From Bryum argenteum (lineage: Eukaryota > Streptophyta > Bryopsida > Bryales > Bryaceae), in contig CM073326.1 in assembly GCA_037043015.1 (NCBI GenBank), positions 16,190,345 to 16,254,344 of the forward strand: 64,000 nucleotides of DNA, given 5' to 3'. How positions within the stretch are numbered: the stretch's first letter is position 1; every line of letters starts with the position of its first letter. The translations under genes were made by a program, and so were the position numbers. A model generated the notes under the pieces. The model searched no databases. It saw nothing but the letters and a program-made list of their open reading frames with translations, and had not been told where the DNA came from. Positions 12,031 to 23,200 of this stretch are shown here, one piece after another.

Positions 12031-12310
12031 ACTTTCTTTCTTTTTTTTTTTCTTTTTTTGGATCAAGCCGCTAGCCCACCTAATGATTGATGTCTGCTAC
12101 GATCAATTTGACGACCACTAGTCAACCGCAAATGGCCGAAGAGTCGGATAGCCACGTCTACAAGAGGGAGTCGGCCATGCGTCCGAGGATGCTAGGGTCG
12201 TGAGTCATGTGTCTAAGCTAGCCAAACTCGTCGACTTGTTATTTGGGTTAAAGGATCTGTTGCCCTAGCACCCGAACCGCTATTTATCCTACATAAGTGG
12301 CCAAAAACGT
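12031..12310 (-). mobile_element. Retroposon-like insertion with A-rich tail
   Basis: On the minus strand a ~230-bp G/C-richer body ends in a long A tract with interspersed G (plus strand 12031-12060 is T-rich). It sits exactly between the ends of module B and inverted module C and matches neither. The structure suggests a SINE-like retroposon. No clear target duplication was found, and the family is unknown. Confidence 0.4.
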
Positions 12311-13739
12311 CTGTCTCTAGACCCTACATTTTTATAGTAAAAATAATTCTTCACAACTCTTGCATTAATGACTCATTAATTGGTAATTATACATTTCCAT
12401 AATATGCTAATAAGAAATATCTAGACTTTTCACTCTCATAGCAATATTTTCCCAAGTGCTTTTACATGGTATCCATCTCAATTGACGAGAAGGTTCACTC
12501 ACCATATCACCAAGTTTGCTTTCCAAATTGACATCATTATTTCTTAAAGCTAGGCCCTACCCACACGCTGGTCAAGCAAGTTGATTAACTCATAGTTGTT
12601 GAATTGCGGCCGCATAGGGCGCGTACGTGTAGTTAATAAACCGACCTTACTGGCCACTAACAAGTTTATCAGCGATTTCTACACACTTCTAGCCGTTAAT
12701 CTACTTCACGAATTTAAGTGGTTGGTTAACTTTCTACCTTGCAACTACCATCACAACTCTTTCTCTTAAGAAACTTTAAGAGATGGAAGAAGAGTGGTAG
12801 TAACTGCTTTTGTGTGGGTGCAAAGTACAAACCAAAGGATCCTTGGTAGTTAACTAACAATTAATAATAATCAGTATACTAATGGGTTGGTGCAGGTAGG
12901 GCCTTACAAGAGACTTGAAATGTAGAGACTCCTACTCAACCCATTGGACCCATTAGACCAATTACTTGAGGTCACTTTACTTGAAAATGAATATAAATTG
13001 TATGGCGGGGCTCCATTTCCAAATATTCTAAACAAGCAACTTCAAAATTATATCGCACCTCTTTATAAACTCCACTAGAAAAAATCTTTATGGTTTTGGA
13101 TGCATCTCAATAAAAGAGATGACATTTCCTAAATGAGAGATTAAAAATACACATTTGGAAACCCACGTCCCACCAATAGGTTTATATAGTGAATACCAAA
13201 TGTCATTTTAATTAACAAAAATGTATCAACAAACATAAACTAAAATAAAATATATTATGCAAAAAAACTATTGAATATTCATGAACCATTTATAATGTTG
13301 TGAGATGTTCGTATTTCATCATGTAAAAGTATTGTAATAGTTCAAATTAATGCTCCAAAATAAGTAATGAATAGCCAAAAAGTAATAAGAGTAATCTATG
13401 TAACAATTTTATACTTGTTATTCAACTCTTCATATTGAGAAAAGAGACAAATTTACTTTAAAATGAAATATTGTTTGTGGATATTAAAAACCCTTTGTAA
13501 CGCGCTATTCAATTAAAGAACCAAAATTTCCTTATTTCCACTTCACACTAGTACTTCATTATGCGCTTGATGATTTTCTTCTATCGACTTTTGCAATAAT
13601 GATATCAACCACTCAATAGAATGTTTATGAAAAGCCAAAGGGAACATGCTACTCAAATACGCAAGATTAAAGTGACACGTGGATACATGACATAGGTTAG
13701 GTAACCTAAACGCTCCCTCTTTCGCCGCCTGTGCACTCC

Positions 13740-13746
13740 TATAAAT
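13740..13746 (+). promoter_or_regulatory. TATA box of S1 copy C
   Basis: TATAAAT at the same distance upstream of the leader-intron donor (13853) as in copies A and B. Confidence 0.6.
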
Positions 13747-14096
13747 CCTTGCCTTTCCCACCCTCAACCTCATTCTCCCACACCGAATCCTTGCGTACCA
13801 CTGCGCTCTCCTCTCTTACAAGCCGTTGTTCATCTCCGAGCACGGAGCACCTGTAAGTCAGTCGTGCATCTTTACTCAGTTGTTACTCATAACCCCAACT
13901 TTGCTACGCTCTTCTTTCGTTTTGCAATTGTACACTCGACGCACTTTAGTACCGCTCTTAGGTCTTTTACATGTTACACAAGCGAATGCATTCTTATTGT
14001 TTGGAAGTCTTGTACTCCTTGCCATTTACAAGTTCTTACAATTACCAAAGAGTTCTCTAACGGGTTGGTGCCTTTGATGACATTGCAGAGCTGATA

Positions 14097-14384
14097 ATGG
14101 CGGCTCGACAGTGGATGCTCTTCACACTGGTGCTCGCTATGGCGGTTGTCACCGTCGTAGCACCACCACCGCCCAAGAAAGATGTCTCCATCAAGAATGA
14201 ACTTCCTACAGCATTGACAGTCCATTGTGTAGGCCAAGGTGCGGATCTCGGCTCTCAAACCGTAGCCGCTGGGAAAGAGTATGGCTTCAGCTTCTACTTA
14301 GACAACGTGGAAAATGTTGTTTATACATGTCGGTTGAAAAGCTTGGAAAAAGCCAAGGTTCGCTTTACTTTGGCCATTAGGTAG
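14097..14384 (+). CDS. Truncated S1/SPH-family protein, copy C
   Basis: 95 residues. Residues 1-78 match copies A and B (signal peptide, VSIKNEL, VHCVGQGADLG, FSFYLDNVENVVYTCR). The following ~45 codons, including the CSNCVW motif and two of the four family cysteines, are deleted. The frame then runs into sequence derived from the 3' minisatellite, giving a foreign tail (KSLEKAKVRFTLAIR). The leader intron 13853-14088 and the TATA box are kept. It is probably a pseudogene, or makes a domain-broken secreted peptide. The deletion likely arose by recombination between the coding region and one repeat unit. Confidence 0.7.
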   Translation: MAARQWMLFTLVLAMAVVTVVAPPPPKKDVSIKNELPTALTVHCVGQGADLGSQTVAAGKEYGFSFYLDNVENVVYTCRLKSLEKAKVRFTLAIR

Positions 14385-15460
14385 AAATGATCTCTTGGAC
14401 TCTACATGTGTCCACATCATGTTCTTGGATTCTATGAATACATTGGTATGCACACATTTCTATGTGATTGCTCGAGACTAATTTGTTGCAACAAGTAATT
14501 CTTCCCTTGTTTGCCATTTGTTTCTCTTGCACTTTGTTTTGTGTGGAAGTTTTACCTAACTCTGTTTTGTGTGATGATTTTACTGCACTCTCTTTAGTAT
14601 GAAGATTTCAATGCACTTTGTTTTGTATGAAGATTGTACTGCACTCTGTTATCTATACGGTGGAAAAAATCGCATTTTTCAACAATGACCTATTTCACTT
14701 TCAATTCGTAAAATCACACTAGAATATTCTACGAATTATTTGCTTCTATTCTCCTTAAACCATGCCGTGTCTTCTTTGGGGTGAAACTCATTTGAGGTTG
14801 CGAAGTGTTCCGATTTCTCGAGGAGCTTTTCAACCGATATCAGGAAAGGAATGAGCTGTCGGAAATTTAACTTGAATCGGAACGGAAACTTGCAACTCCT
14901 TAAAGTAACCAAGAGGATAACAGAGGGCACGTAATGAAGGGATGGTAGCGCCAAGGAAGAAATCATTGCTGCACGGCTGGTCGTTCTCATTGTCACTTAC
15001 GGAGTAAGCAACACAGTTATTTAATTGCAGTGTGGTGGAGGTAGCCAAAACAGTTCCTCGAGAACACAGCTCCTAATGAAACGCTTACGAAGAAAAGCAG
15101 AGGGCAGCAGACGGCTATAGATTACATAGTTTTGTATTATGCCGTTCATACGATGTGTAATGCCTCCCCTGCAAAGTCGGAGCAAGATTAGTCCTCGAAC
15201 GTTCCTGTCAGGTGAACGAAAGCCAATCGACATTGCATCAAATTTCAAGGGAATTCTACTCGATATATATACAACCGTGGTTTATTCTATGCCGGGGCCC
15301 TACACCTAGCTGAACAAAAAGGGTATCTGAGCATGTAAGCTTTGAGTAATTTAATTTGCACCTACAGATACGATCTTGAAACCCCACTGACGAGATGACC
15401 CTCTCCTCAATCCTGTTCTCAGAGAGGATTGAGGAATAGGACTGGCTTCCATACACTTAC

Positions 15461-15566
15461 CTCCCGAAGGAAGACCTTCTGGATGGGCTCCATAAATTTC
15501 ATCAACTCGAGCCATGCATAACTCGGTCGTACCCTTTGATGGTGGAGGATCCTTGGGGAAATAGAA
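15461..15566 (-). pseudogene. Stray copy of PP2A B'' exon 2
   Basis: On the minus strand this 106-nt block has exactly the length of exon 2 at 1753-1858. It encodes a similar peptide (FYFPKDPPPSK, then [16 protein letters not shown]) without a stop, followed by a good donor GTAAGTG. Matching intron sequence continues down to about 15330 (equivalent to 1859-1990). The acceptor AG is lost and no other phosphatase exon is present, so it is a non-functional duplicate fragment. Confidence 0.8.
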
Positions 15567-15894
15567 TGCGATTCATCCTATCACTGCGCCAACGAAAAGT
15601 CTCAAAAACGTACAAATTTTTTAGCAGAGTGGGCAGCCAAATACAAAGCCCCAAAGAGTCAACTCGTTCACGAGAAATTCTCGGAAAACGACAAGTAATA
15701 CCAAGACATTGTCTCGAATTAAAGTAAACGCCTTACAACTACAATGAGACGGGTTAAATCAAGAGTAAAAGGGCTCCGCAAGACGTGAGGCACATATATA
15801 ACACATCTCGTAATTCAAGTTTGTAGTAGATTGGCATTGCTGACAAACTGGAAGGTAATATTTTTCTTGTGATACTCTAAACGCAATATTCTCA

Positions 15895-16390
15895 CCCTTA
15901 GAATCACCTCGGACTCACCCACCTGTCACTCACTTTTTGTAGTTTCTTTGCGATTGGAATCACCACGGACTTGCCCACCTATCACTCACCTTTTGCAGTT
16001 TCTTGGCCATTGGAATCACCTTATACGCACCCACGTGTCACTCATCTTTTGCAATATTTTCACCCTTGGAATCACCTCGGACTCACTCACCTATCAGTCA
16101 CCTTTTGTAGTTTCTTGACCATTGGAATCGCCTAGGACTCACCTTTTGCGTTTCTTCACCTTTGGAATCGCCTTGAACTCCGCAGTTGCTTTGCGGTGAG
16201 ACGGACTCGACTCACTCTATGGGGCGAACTCCTTTAGAGACCCACCTCTAGTCACCTTTTGCAATTTCTACACTCTAGGAATCACCATGGACTCATCCTC
16301 AACTTGGATCCGTTCACTTTAAGACGGACTCATCCTCAACTTGGATTGGTTCAATCAAAGACTTGAGTCAATGATTCCAAGGGTTAAGAA
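15895..16390. repeat. Minisatellite, about 60-70-bp units
   Basis: The words GGAATCACC, GGACTCACCCACCT and TCACCTTTTGCAGTTTCTT recur about every 60-70 bp across roughly seven degenerate units. No coding capacity is seen. Confidence 0.75.
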
Positions 16391-16702
16391 ATTGCAAAAG
16401 TTGTACTCAACCACAAGCATAGTTGTTTCAACAATACAATCATGATGGTTTTAATTAAACAAAAAATTTGTTAATAACTCTTTCACACATAAATCTACAC
16501 ACATGTGTTGGACTCTCTCGTTATGCAGCATTTGAAGAAAAGGGGTAGCAATGAAAATCTTCATGTGTAGGAGGTAGGGCAATGCACTGTTCCATATGCT
16601 GATGTGAGGTTTGTGGCAATCTTCACACGCTTCCCGAGCCCCAAAATGAGGAGAGCCTTCGAGAAAAGAGCTCCTAAAGCATGTTATCACCGACACGCCG
16701 AT

Positions 16703-16889
16703 GATGCTAGAAAGATTTCTGAGGACGTACGGAAATGAGGTCGGTGCCTGCATCCAACGCATTCTTGCCCACCTTCACTATGAAGCCTGCCGCTGCAAGA
16801 GGTTCTATGACGTCTGGTACAATACAAGAAGTAGCTTCAAGCAAAATGATACACCCTAGAGAGCTAACCCTAAATGCTTCATCCAACAT
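16703..16889 (-). pseudogene. Possible C-terminal exon fragment of an enzyme, unrecognised
   Basis: The minus frame after a plausible acceptor reads EMLDEAFRV, then CIILLEATSCIVPDVIEPL and AGFIVKVGKNALDAGTDL before a stop. The layout (a hydrophobic strand, then a helix and a Gly-Phe turn) resembles the end of a Rossmann-type SAM methyltransferase, but no motif-I exon lies nearby. It is therefore best seen as a gene fragment or chance frame. Confidence 0.2.
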
Positions 16890-17381
16890 TTCCTGTTCAA
16901 AAGTGAAATAAGCACACCAACTCATGAGCATTCAACTTCGCCAAAGATACGAAAGTAAATTCTTTAGGTGAAAAGACTTCGATGAAAAAGTGAGATCTTT
17001 CAGTGTGTACAACTTGATTCTGAGAACGTCCACCACCCCAATATCAGAAACACGTATGTGATGCATCTACCAGCGAACCAACTCGATGGAGGAATTACGA
17101 ACACGTAAATTCGAACGAACCGGCACAGCATACGTCATTCTCGAAACTGGGTCACTCTCCAGCAAAACTTCGAACCATTATAACTATAGTATAAGAGTTT
17201 CAGACTGGACACTGAGAAAGAACCTTCCACCAGCAGATATACAGAAACTCAGATCTCAGTCACACTCATGCCTGAAGGATATTCAAGCAGAAAGAGCTCA
17301 TTCACAAAACAAACAGGAAGTTGGTGAGCGGATGAACAGGATGTTGAGAATAAGGAGCACTTTTTCAAAAGAATTTCTAGG

Positions 17382-17933
17382 TTACAGGCGAGTGGCAGGT
17401 TTGCTTTTGTCTACCTCATCGTCGCTACTATCATCCGATTCTGCACACTCATACGTACTCATAGCATGTTGCCGATTGGAGTTCGCCTCAAGGGGCGGCA
17501 AGTCATCATCACTCTCACTCCCATCTTCTGAGTCTTCGACTTCCTCTCTTTTAGAATTTGGGGTTTCACTATCAGGATAAACTAGTCTCTCATCCTTGAA
17601 AAGCTCAGGCCACCAGGACACGGACTTGCGAAGGGTGCGCACTTGATTCTCCAGCAGGACCCTGCTGATGGTGCCTGTGACCTTGCTCCCGGACTCTACA
17701 GCCTTCTCTCTGTCTGCTTCATCCACCACAACGATGGTGCCTGTCTTGATCCAAATCGTCTTCTGGAACTTGGCCGGGAGTAAACAGAGCGTGCTCTCAC
17801 CCGCCGGATTCTCTGCTTCTACGATGTTTCCGCCTCGCAATCCCAACACGCGCATCAACACATGCCCCTCCCCTGGCTCCTCCACTCTGTCCTCTAATGC
17901 CTCCCGCTTCAAATTCTTCCTACCGGCTTTCAT
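17382..17933 (-). CDS. EIF1AD-like RNA-binding protein (S1/IF1 OB-fold)
   Basis: Single-exon, 183-residue protein of the EIF1AD family (nuclear relatives of eIF1A; other plant and animal members are about 165 residues). It starts MKAGRKNLKR. The S1-IF1 type OB-fold follows at residues ~18-110: GEGHVLMRVLGLRGGNIVE, LCLLPAKFQKTIWIKTG, VVVDEA and a GSKVTGTISRVL strand. An acidic, serine-rich tail comes after residue 125 (EDGSESDDD). The stop is at 17382. Upstream sequence to about 18130 is G/C-richer and probably holds the promoter and leader. The role (RNA binding, possibly in translation or stress control) comes from the family only. Confidence 0.85.
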   Translation of the reverse strand: MKAGRKNLKREALEDRVEEPGEGHVLMRVLGLRGGNIVEAENPAGESTLCLLPAKFQKTIWIKTGTIVVVDEADREKAVESGSKVTGTISRVLLENQVRTLRKSVSWWPELFKDERLVYPDSETPNSKREEVEDSEDGSESDDDLPPLEANSNRQHAMSTYECAESDDSSDDEVDKSKPATRL

Positions 17934-20273
17934 TGCTACCTCGATTCACTGCACGAAGAAACGATCATGGATCATAATCCGCCTGTTATCGACCGGGCAC
18001 AATGCAGATTTGTCAACGCGAAGAGACGACGTTGAGGAGCGCAGAGTTTCCGAACGAAGACGGAATCTGGGTTTAGGGTTTAAGGGCTGGAGGTGCCGCC
18101 CGGGGCTATATGCTGCCGTTCGATGCCGGACCTATGCCCGCCGATAATACCCGGATCATAGTACCCGGTTCCTATGACCGCCGCCCTATACCCGGAACTT
18201 GTTCACTGGGAGCAATTCGGCTCTCTCTACAGGAGCTCTTCTCCTCATCCTTGAACTGCATGAGTTAACTCCTCGTTCTTTTCCCATTTGTTCTCATATT
18301 CCCTGTAAAGAACATTTCTGGGTAGTATAAAAAACAAGAGAAATTAATACAAAGCCTAGGACGACAAATTATCAAAAGAGGGAGATCCGCTAACACTTGC
18401 AAAACTTGAGCTAAAAAAATTTAGTTCATTGAGATACTAGAGCTACTCTCATGAAAAGCGTAACGGATCGTGGAAGTATATCATGAGACACCCAAAAATT
18501 GATTTGAGTAAAGGTCTTTTGTCGATTGATTGCAATTTCGTAGATAGTTGCTCTTCGTCTTCCTCATTCACTTCAAGTCTATTCAATGATTGAGCAATAA
18601 TCTCCTCTACCAATCCTTCCGCTTCATCGAAGTCATCATTGTATGAAGACATAGGAGCTAGTAGTTGGTGTTGTAGATTGGCTCACAAATATTAAGAGGT
18701 GTGGGATTAAGTGCCCACATTCTTAGAAGAGGGGAAAGTCAAATGTGAAAATCACATTGAATTGACTTTGAATGAGGTAGAGAAGTAGTGCTATAAGTCA
18801 CTCCTTTATTGGTGTTCCGGTCTATCCTTGTGGATGCCAATCGTCTCCAATACTTCTTTGAAAGAAAGCATGAAGGTGGAGTTAGGTGCCAAGAGAGTTT
18901 TCCACTTTTATAAGAGCAAAAAAGGTCCCCTTGATACCAAATTGATGGAAATCCGCTTTCTAACTGTGAGTGATTGTTTTTTGCATCTCGTTTCCGTTTG
19001 TTACGTTGAAGCACCCTCCATACACCCATCTGAACAGTCGTTTTCCAAGTGTGGAAAAGAGCAACTCCTAAATGAAATATATTAGAACCAAGATCATGCT
19101 TACAATGTTGGCACCAAATGCACCAAAAAAGAGCGGAATGAACCACATGCCTTAGTTTTTTTGGATCAAGGCTTAAAGATGAACCTGCTTTCCAATCACT
19201 TCCATCCACGTGAACTTCGAATTGCGGTCGAGGAGCTCCTAGATTTCCATAGAGGTCGAGATCTTAGGAATCTAAGTTAGGAGGTAACATGACTACCTAA
19301 CTAAGTTGGCAAAGTCTCACTCATGTTGGGGTTACTGTCAAATATTCATACAATGCATGACATGTCGTTTGTAAAGTTTTATCGCGACAGAGGCGACAAT
19401 CACCTAGAAGCCCAATTCAGCAACACCATGCACCCACTATAAGACCTTTTGCTACAGTCAACCAAACTATACAACTTATTTTGTAGGAATCCAATAATGC
19501 CATAAACAAGTGAAAAATTGCTTGCCCTCATGTATTGATTACCCAATTTCTATGAGTTTAGTCTCAAATCGGAGAGGTTTGTTCTGGTTCCGCAAATTGA
19601 GAACATTACCTCTTCTTGTTGTATAGTCAAAGAAAGTGTCTGCTTCATAGCGCCTTGACAACACCAAACCCATTCTCTTGGATTAAAACTCAAGTCCTTG
19701 ATCCTCCATGAATCTAGAGGCCACATAGTATTTGAAGCGTGCACAATGCTAATATACTATGATAGATGTCAATAACTTTTCTTACATCTGGAATTGGGAG
19801 GGAAGCCAGAGACAAGCAAATGAGCTTATAAACAAAACAATCTCGTCCGTAAGCAATGGCAAGACACTCATTCTCTATGCACAGTGTTCATCAAGAATGT
19901 CTAGGTAATCGATGGAAATTACCACCCGCAAATTTGGCATCTGATACTAGATATAAGAAGATGGACCTTCTCCGTTGATGATTCGAATCAAGCACAGTAC
20001 ATTTTACAGGGGCGTGATTTTTTCCCTTCAGAAGACCTGGATCTATAAGCTCAACTTCTAATTCTCTTCCGGATAAAACAGTACATATACTATATGCATG
20101 CTTTGATCATTAGCATATCCGTGATGCACCCACTTTACAATTTGTTGGAAACAGGGTGACTTCTAAAACGCAGAGGAATATTACAGTAAGATTCTAACTA
20201 CTGGTTACAGCGTATTCAATATTCACAAAAAAAAAACGAATACGAATTCATGCTGTGAAAGAATTTGAAGTGG
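17934..20273. other. Intergenic between EIF1AD-like gene and PTA gene
   Basis: Apart from the presumed promoter at 17934-18200 and the LINE-like fragments, no exon, RNA gene or ordered repeat was recognised. Confidence 0.5.
18449..19744 (-). mobile_element. Decayed LINE-like ORF fragments (tentative)
   Basis: Three minus-strand frames lie in order: 19744-19550 (SFNPREWVWCC), 19209-18739 (LRHVVHSALFWCIWCQHCKH, then a W/H-rich tail) and 18652-18449 (acidic, EAEGLVEEIIAQSLNRLEV). The W-x-IW-x(2)-C/R pattern after a broken zinc-knuckle-like stretch recalls the C-terminal end of plant LINE reverse-transcriptase polyproteins. No RT catalytic motif is visible, so the assignment is weak. Confidence 0.28.
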
Positions 20274-23200
20274 TCAAGCAGCTGAGGCTACGTCGTTGTG
20301 CTTTGGAAGCTCCTTCTTAGCCTGTTCCTTCATGGCAGCCGCCTGCACCGCCGTGAGAGCGATGGTGGTCACGATGTCTGCTACCGTGCACCCTCGACTC
20401 AAATCGTTCACTGGTTTTCTCAATCCTTGTAGCAAAGGCCCCATTGCTACTGCCCCTGTTGCCTGCATCGCATACCACATTCCCTTTCTAATCAGAATAG
20501 GAGCAACAAAATGTACAGACAATATACCCTCCGCGACTTTTTTATTGCCAGGGAACTACACCTAAACCAAACATCATCGAAAGAGATCTTTTATGCATTT
20601 ATAGACCATCAGAAAAAGAGCCCTTTTATGCATTTATATACAGTATTGAGTATTGCTGGACTGATATAGGAACAGTGAAAGTACCTGTTGGACTGCTTTG
20701 TAGGTGTTGTTTCCGGTGTTGAGGTCTGGGAAAATGAGCACGGTCGCCTGCAAGAGCAGATAGTGCTTCAGAAACGTAACAACTGAAATAGAACATCTCT
20801 TTTAGATACTTAATTTGGGTATAAAATACTTGCTGCCGTTTCTCAAGTACAAGGATGATGCAAAGAAAACGGGGTCTCTTGAGCATTTAATGGAATGGGA
20901 GCAGTAACTACCTGTCCAGCGACCTTCGAGTCGCCACCTTTAATCTTCGTCTTAGCTATTACTGGGTCAACAGCTGCATCATACTGCATGGGAAAAGAAG
21001 AACATTAGCGAGAGATCAGATAGGATGATATACAAGAAATTTTCATGAATAAAGAGTAATTTGTAATTTTTTCCTGTACGTGAAATGAAAGGTGTTCTTA
21101 CCTGCAATGGTCCTTCGATAAGCAAATCTGGGCGTAATTTTCTTGCTATCGAGGTCGCATCAATAACCTTTTGAATGAGAGGACCTGAAACAAGCACGAC
21201 CATAATCTGAGGATCATTTTTCCCGAAACCGACAACGATATTCGTCTGCAATCAATCACGGAACATTAAACCTCTCCACAATACTGTCCTGTACTTCAAT
21301 TTTCTTTCCTATGGTAGATATTATATTTTGAATCTCCAAATATGAGCATCATCAACTGCAATGTGATAATAGCGCACTTACCTTTATTTGAGTCCCCAGT
21401 TGCATACGAGAGCATGGCCACTCGTGGAGTGATGCCAAATGCAGCTGCAGTATCAGCAGAAGCGACGGCGATAGCTGCCAATTCTTCACTCGTTGGTGCC
21501 GAGTTGATTGCACAATCACCATACACGAGTACTTTCCCAGGTAGGCACATGAAGAACACACTGGAAACAACAGGAATACCTGGAAGTGTCTGCTCCCCCA
21601 CAAGCCAAGCAACAAATATACTATCAGAATTAGCATCATGTGAACCTCCTGAAAGCACACTGTATTGTTGCCTACTCCAAAGAGGATGTACCCCATGGAA
21701 ACTTCTTCAAAATTGAAGAGTATTGATTTACAGAATCCAACTAAAATGTATGCCTAATTGAAGAGAAGAATGTGCAGAGTTGTACCTTGATGATTTGAAG
21801 GGCGGGACGAACTGTGTTCGCAGTGGTATGAACAGCACCAGACACCATACCATCAGCATCTCCCGCAGCTACCATGCACGTACCGAAGTAATTCACATCC
21901 TCTAGTACTATGCTGTGCGCCTGCTCAAGTGTTACACCCTGAAACATTTCACCAGCTTTGATTAAGTAAAAGCTCAACTTAAGAAACATGCAGATTTTTA
22001 CCATTGTGCCATTTCAAAAGATAGCATTGGAGAATCGTAGGGAATAGTGGTATACCTTGTGCTTGCGAGTTTCGTAAAATTGTTTGGCGTACTTTTCAGT
22101 GTCTGAGGATTCCCTCGGGTCAATAATGCGAACAGTGCTGATATCCACACGGAATTGCTTAGCTAAAGTCTCAATCTTCTCCCGGTTCCCTAGCAAGACT
22201 AAATTGCACAGCCCCCTTCGCATAACAGTTCCTGCTGCTTGCACGGTCCGAGCTTCTTCACCCTGTTAAACAATCGCGTTTAGAGAAGCTCTGTGCATCA
22301 TCAATCATAACATCGACTACAACTGTTCAAACTGTTACATGAGGAAATACCTCAGGTAGCACGATAGTCTGGATCTGTTGCTTGGCACGAATGAAAAGAT
22401 TATGCTGAAACAGCTTCGAGTTCATTCGCACAGGACGTTCCTGTAATTAAAATTCAAGTTTTAGCCAAGCTCACAACTCGAAGATTATAGTCAAATCTGA
22501 ACGAGATTGAACTATCAACTGAAATCGAGAAAACCAGCAAGCTTTGTAAGCATGTGTACCTGGAACATTGCATCCCTGATGACATTCATGTCAATGTTGT
22601 CGTCAAATAACGTCTGAAAGCCGAAATTATCATCAGTACTTGAACCTTACTTCTAAAACCCCATATACCAATAAAAGATGGTTAAGAGAAGAGAATTACA
22701 CACCTGAGCCCGTTCAACCTTCAGTGGCGTTTTGGCTGATATGTAGCCCTCCACATTTGCCAGCTTCCCCGCAGTCTCAAAAGTCAATTGTGGACACGAG
22801 AGAACAGGCAATGTGCCAGTATGCCGAGCCTGCCATGCCATAAACACAACCCTCAATACATGAACGCTCGAGCATTTGTAGAAGACGACTACACAGAGTT
22901 TTAATACTTAGTCTGAATGTTACACAGACTAAGTATAGCTTCTAACCACAAAGACATCCATACTTTTTCTCGAAGTGAACAAAAGATCGAATCAATTAGT
23001 GTAGGAAACACTTGAAGCGGAGTTGATTAGTGACATACCTTTAAGAGCTCGTGGACTTCTCTCGGTGGTGGATTTCCTCCACTCAACACAACAGCAGCTA
23101 TATTAGCATCTGACTTGGACTCGTGCAGGTGAATGAGGCCCAGAAGAATGTCAACTCGAGCTGCAGAAGTGATGACCACGGACCCTTTCGTTGGGTCAAC

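Larger units (their letters stand above)
12335..15115. repeat. Segmental duplication module C (inverted)
   Basis: Inverted relative to A and B. From right to left it carries the PP2A 3' UTR segment (15115-14750, matching 4792-5110), spacer, S1 copy C and the AT-rich flank down to about 12335. Just to its right lies a stray copy of PP2A exon 2. The source of the inversion therefore included the phosphatase gene as well as its S1 neighbour. Confidence 0.82.

Noticed and set aside
15895-16390. CRISPR-like array
   Set aside because: The whole unit repeats and drifts, with no unique spacers, and the genome is eukaryotic.
17086-18147. Plus-strand frames at 17086-17580 and 17668-18147
   Set aside because: They are antisense to the EIF1AD-like gene, whose minus-strand frame matches a known family over its length.
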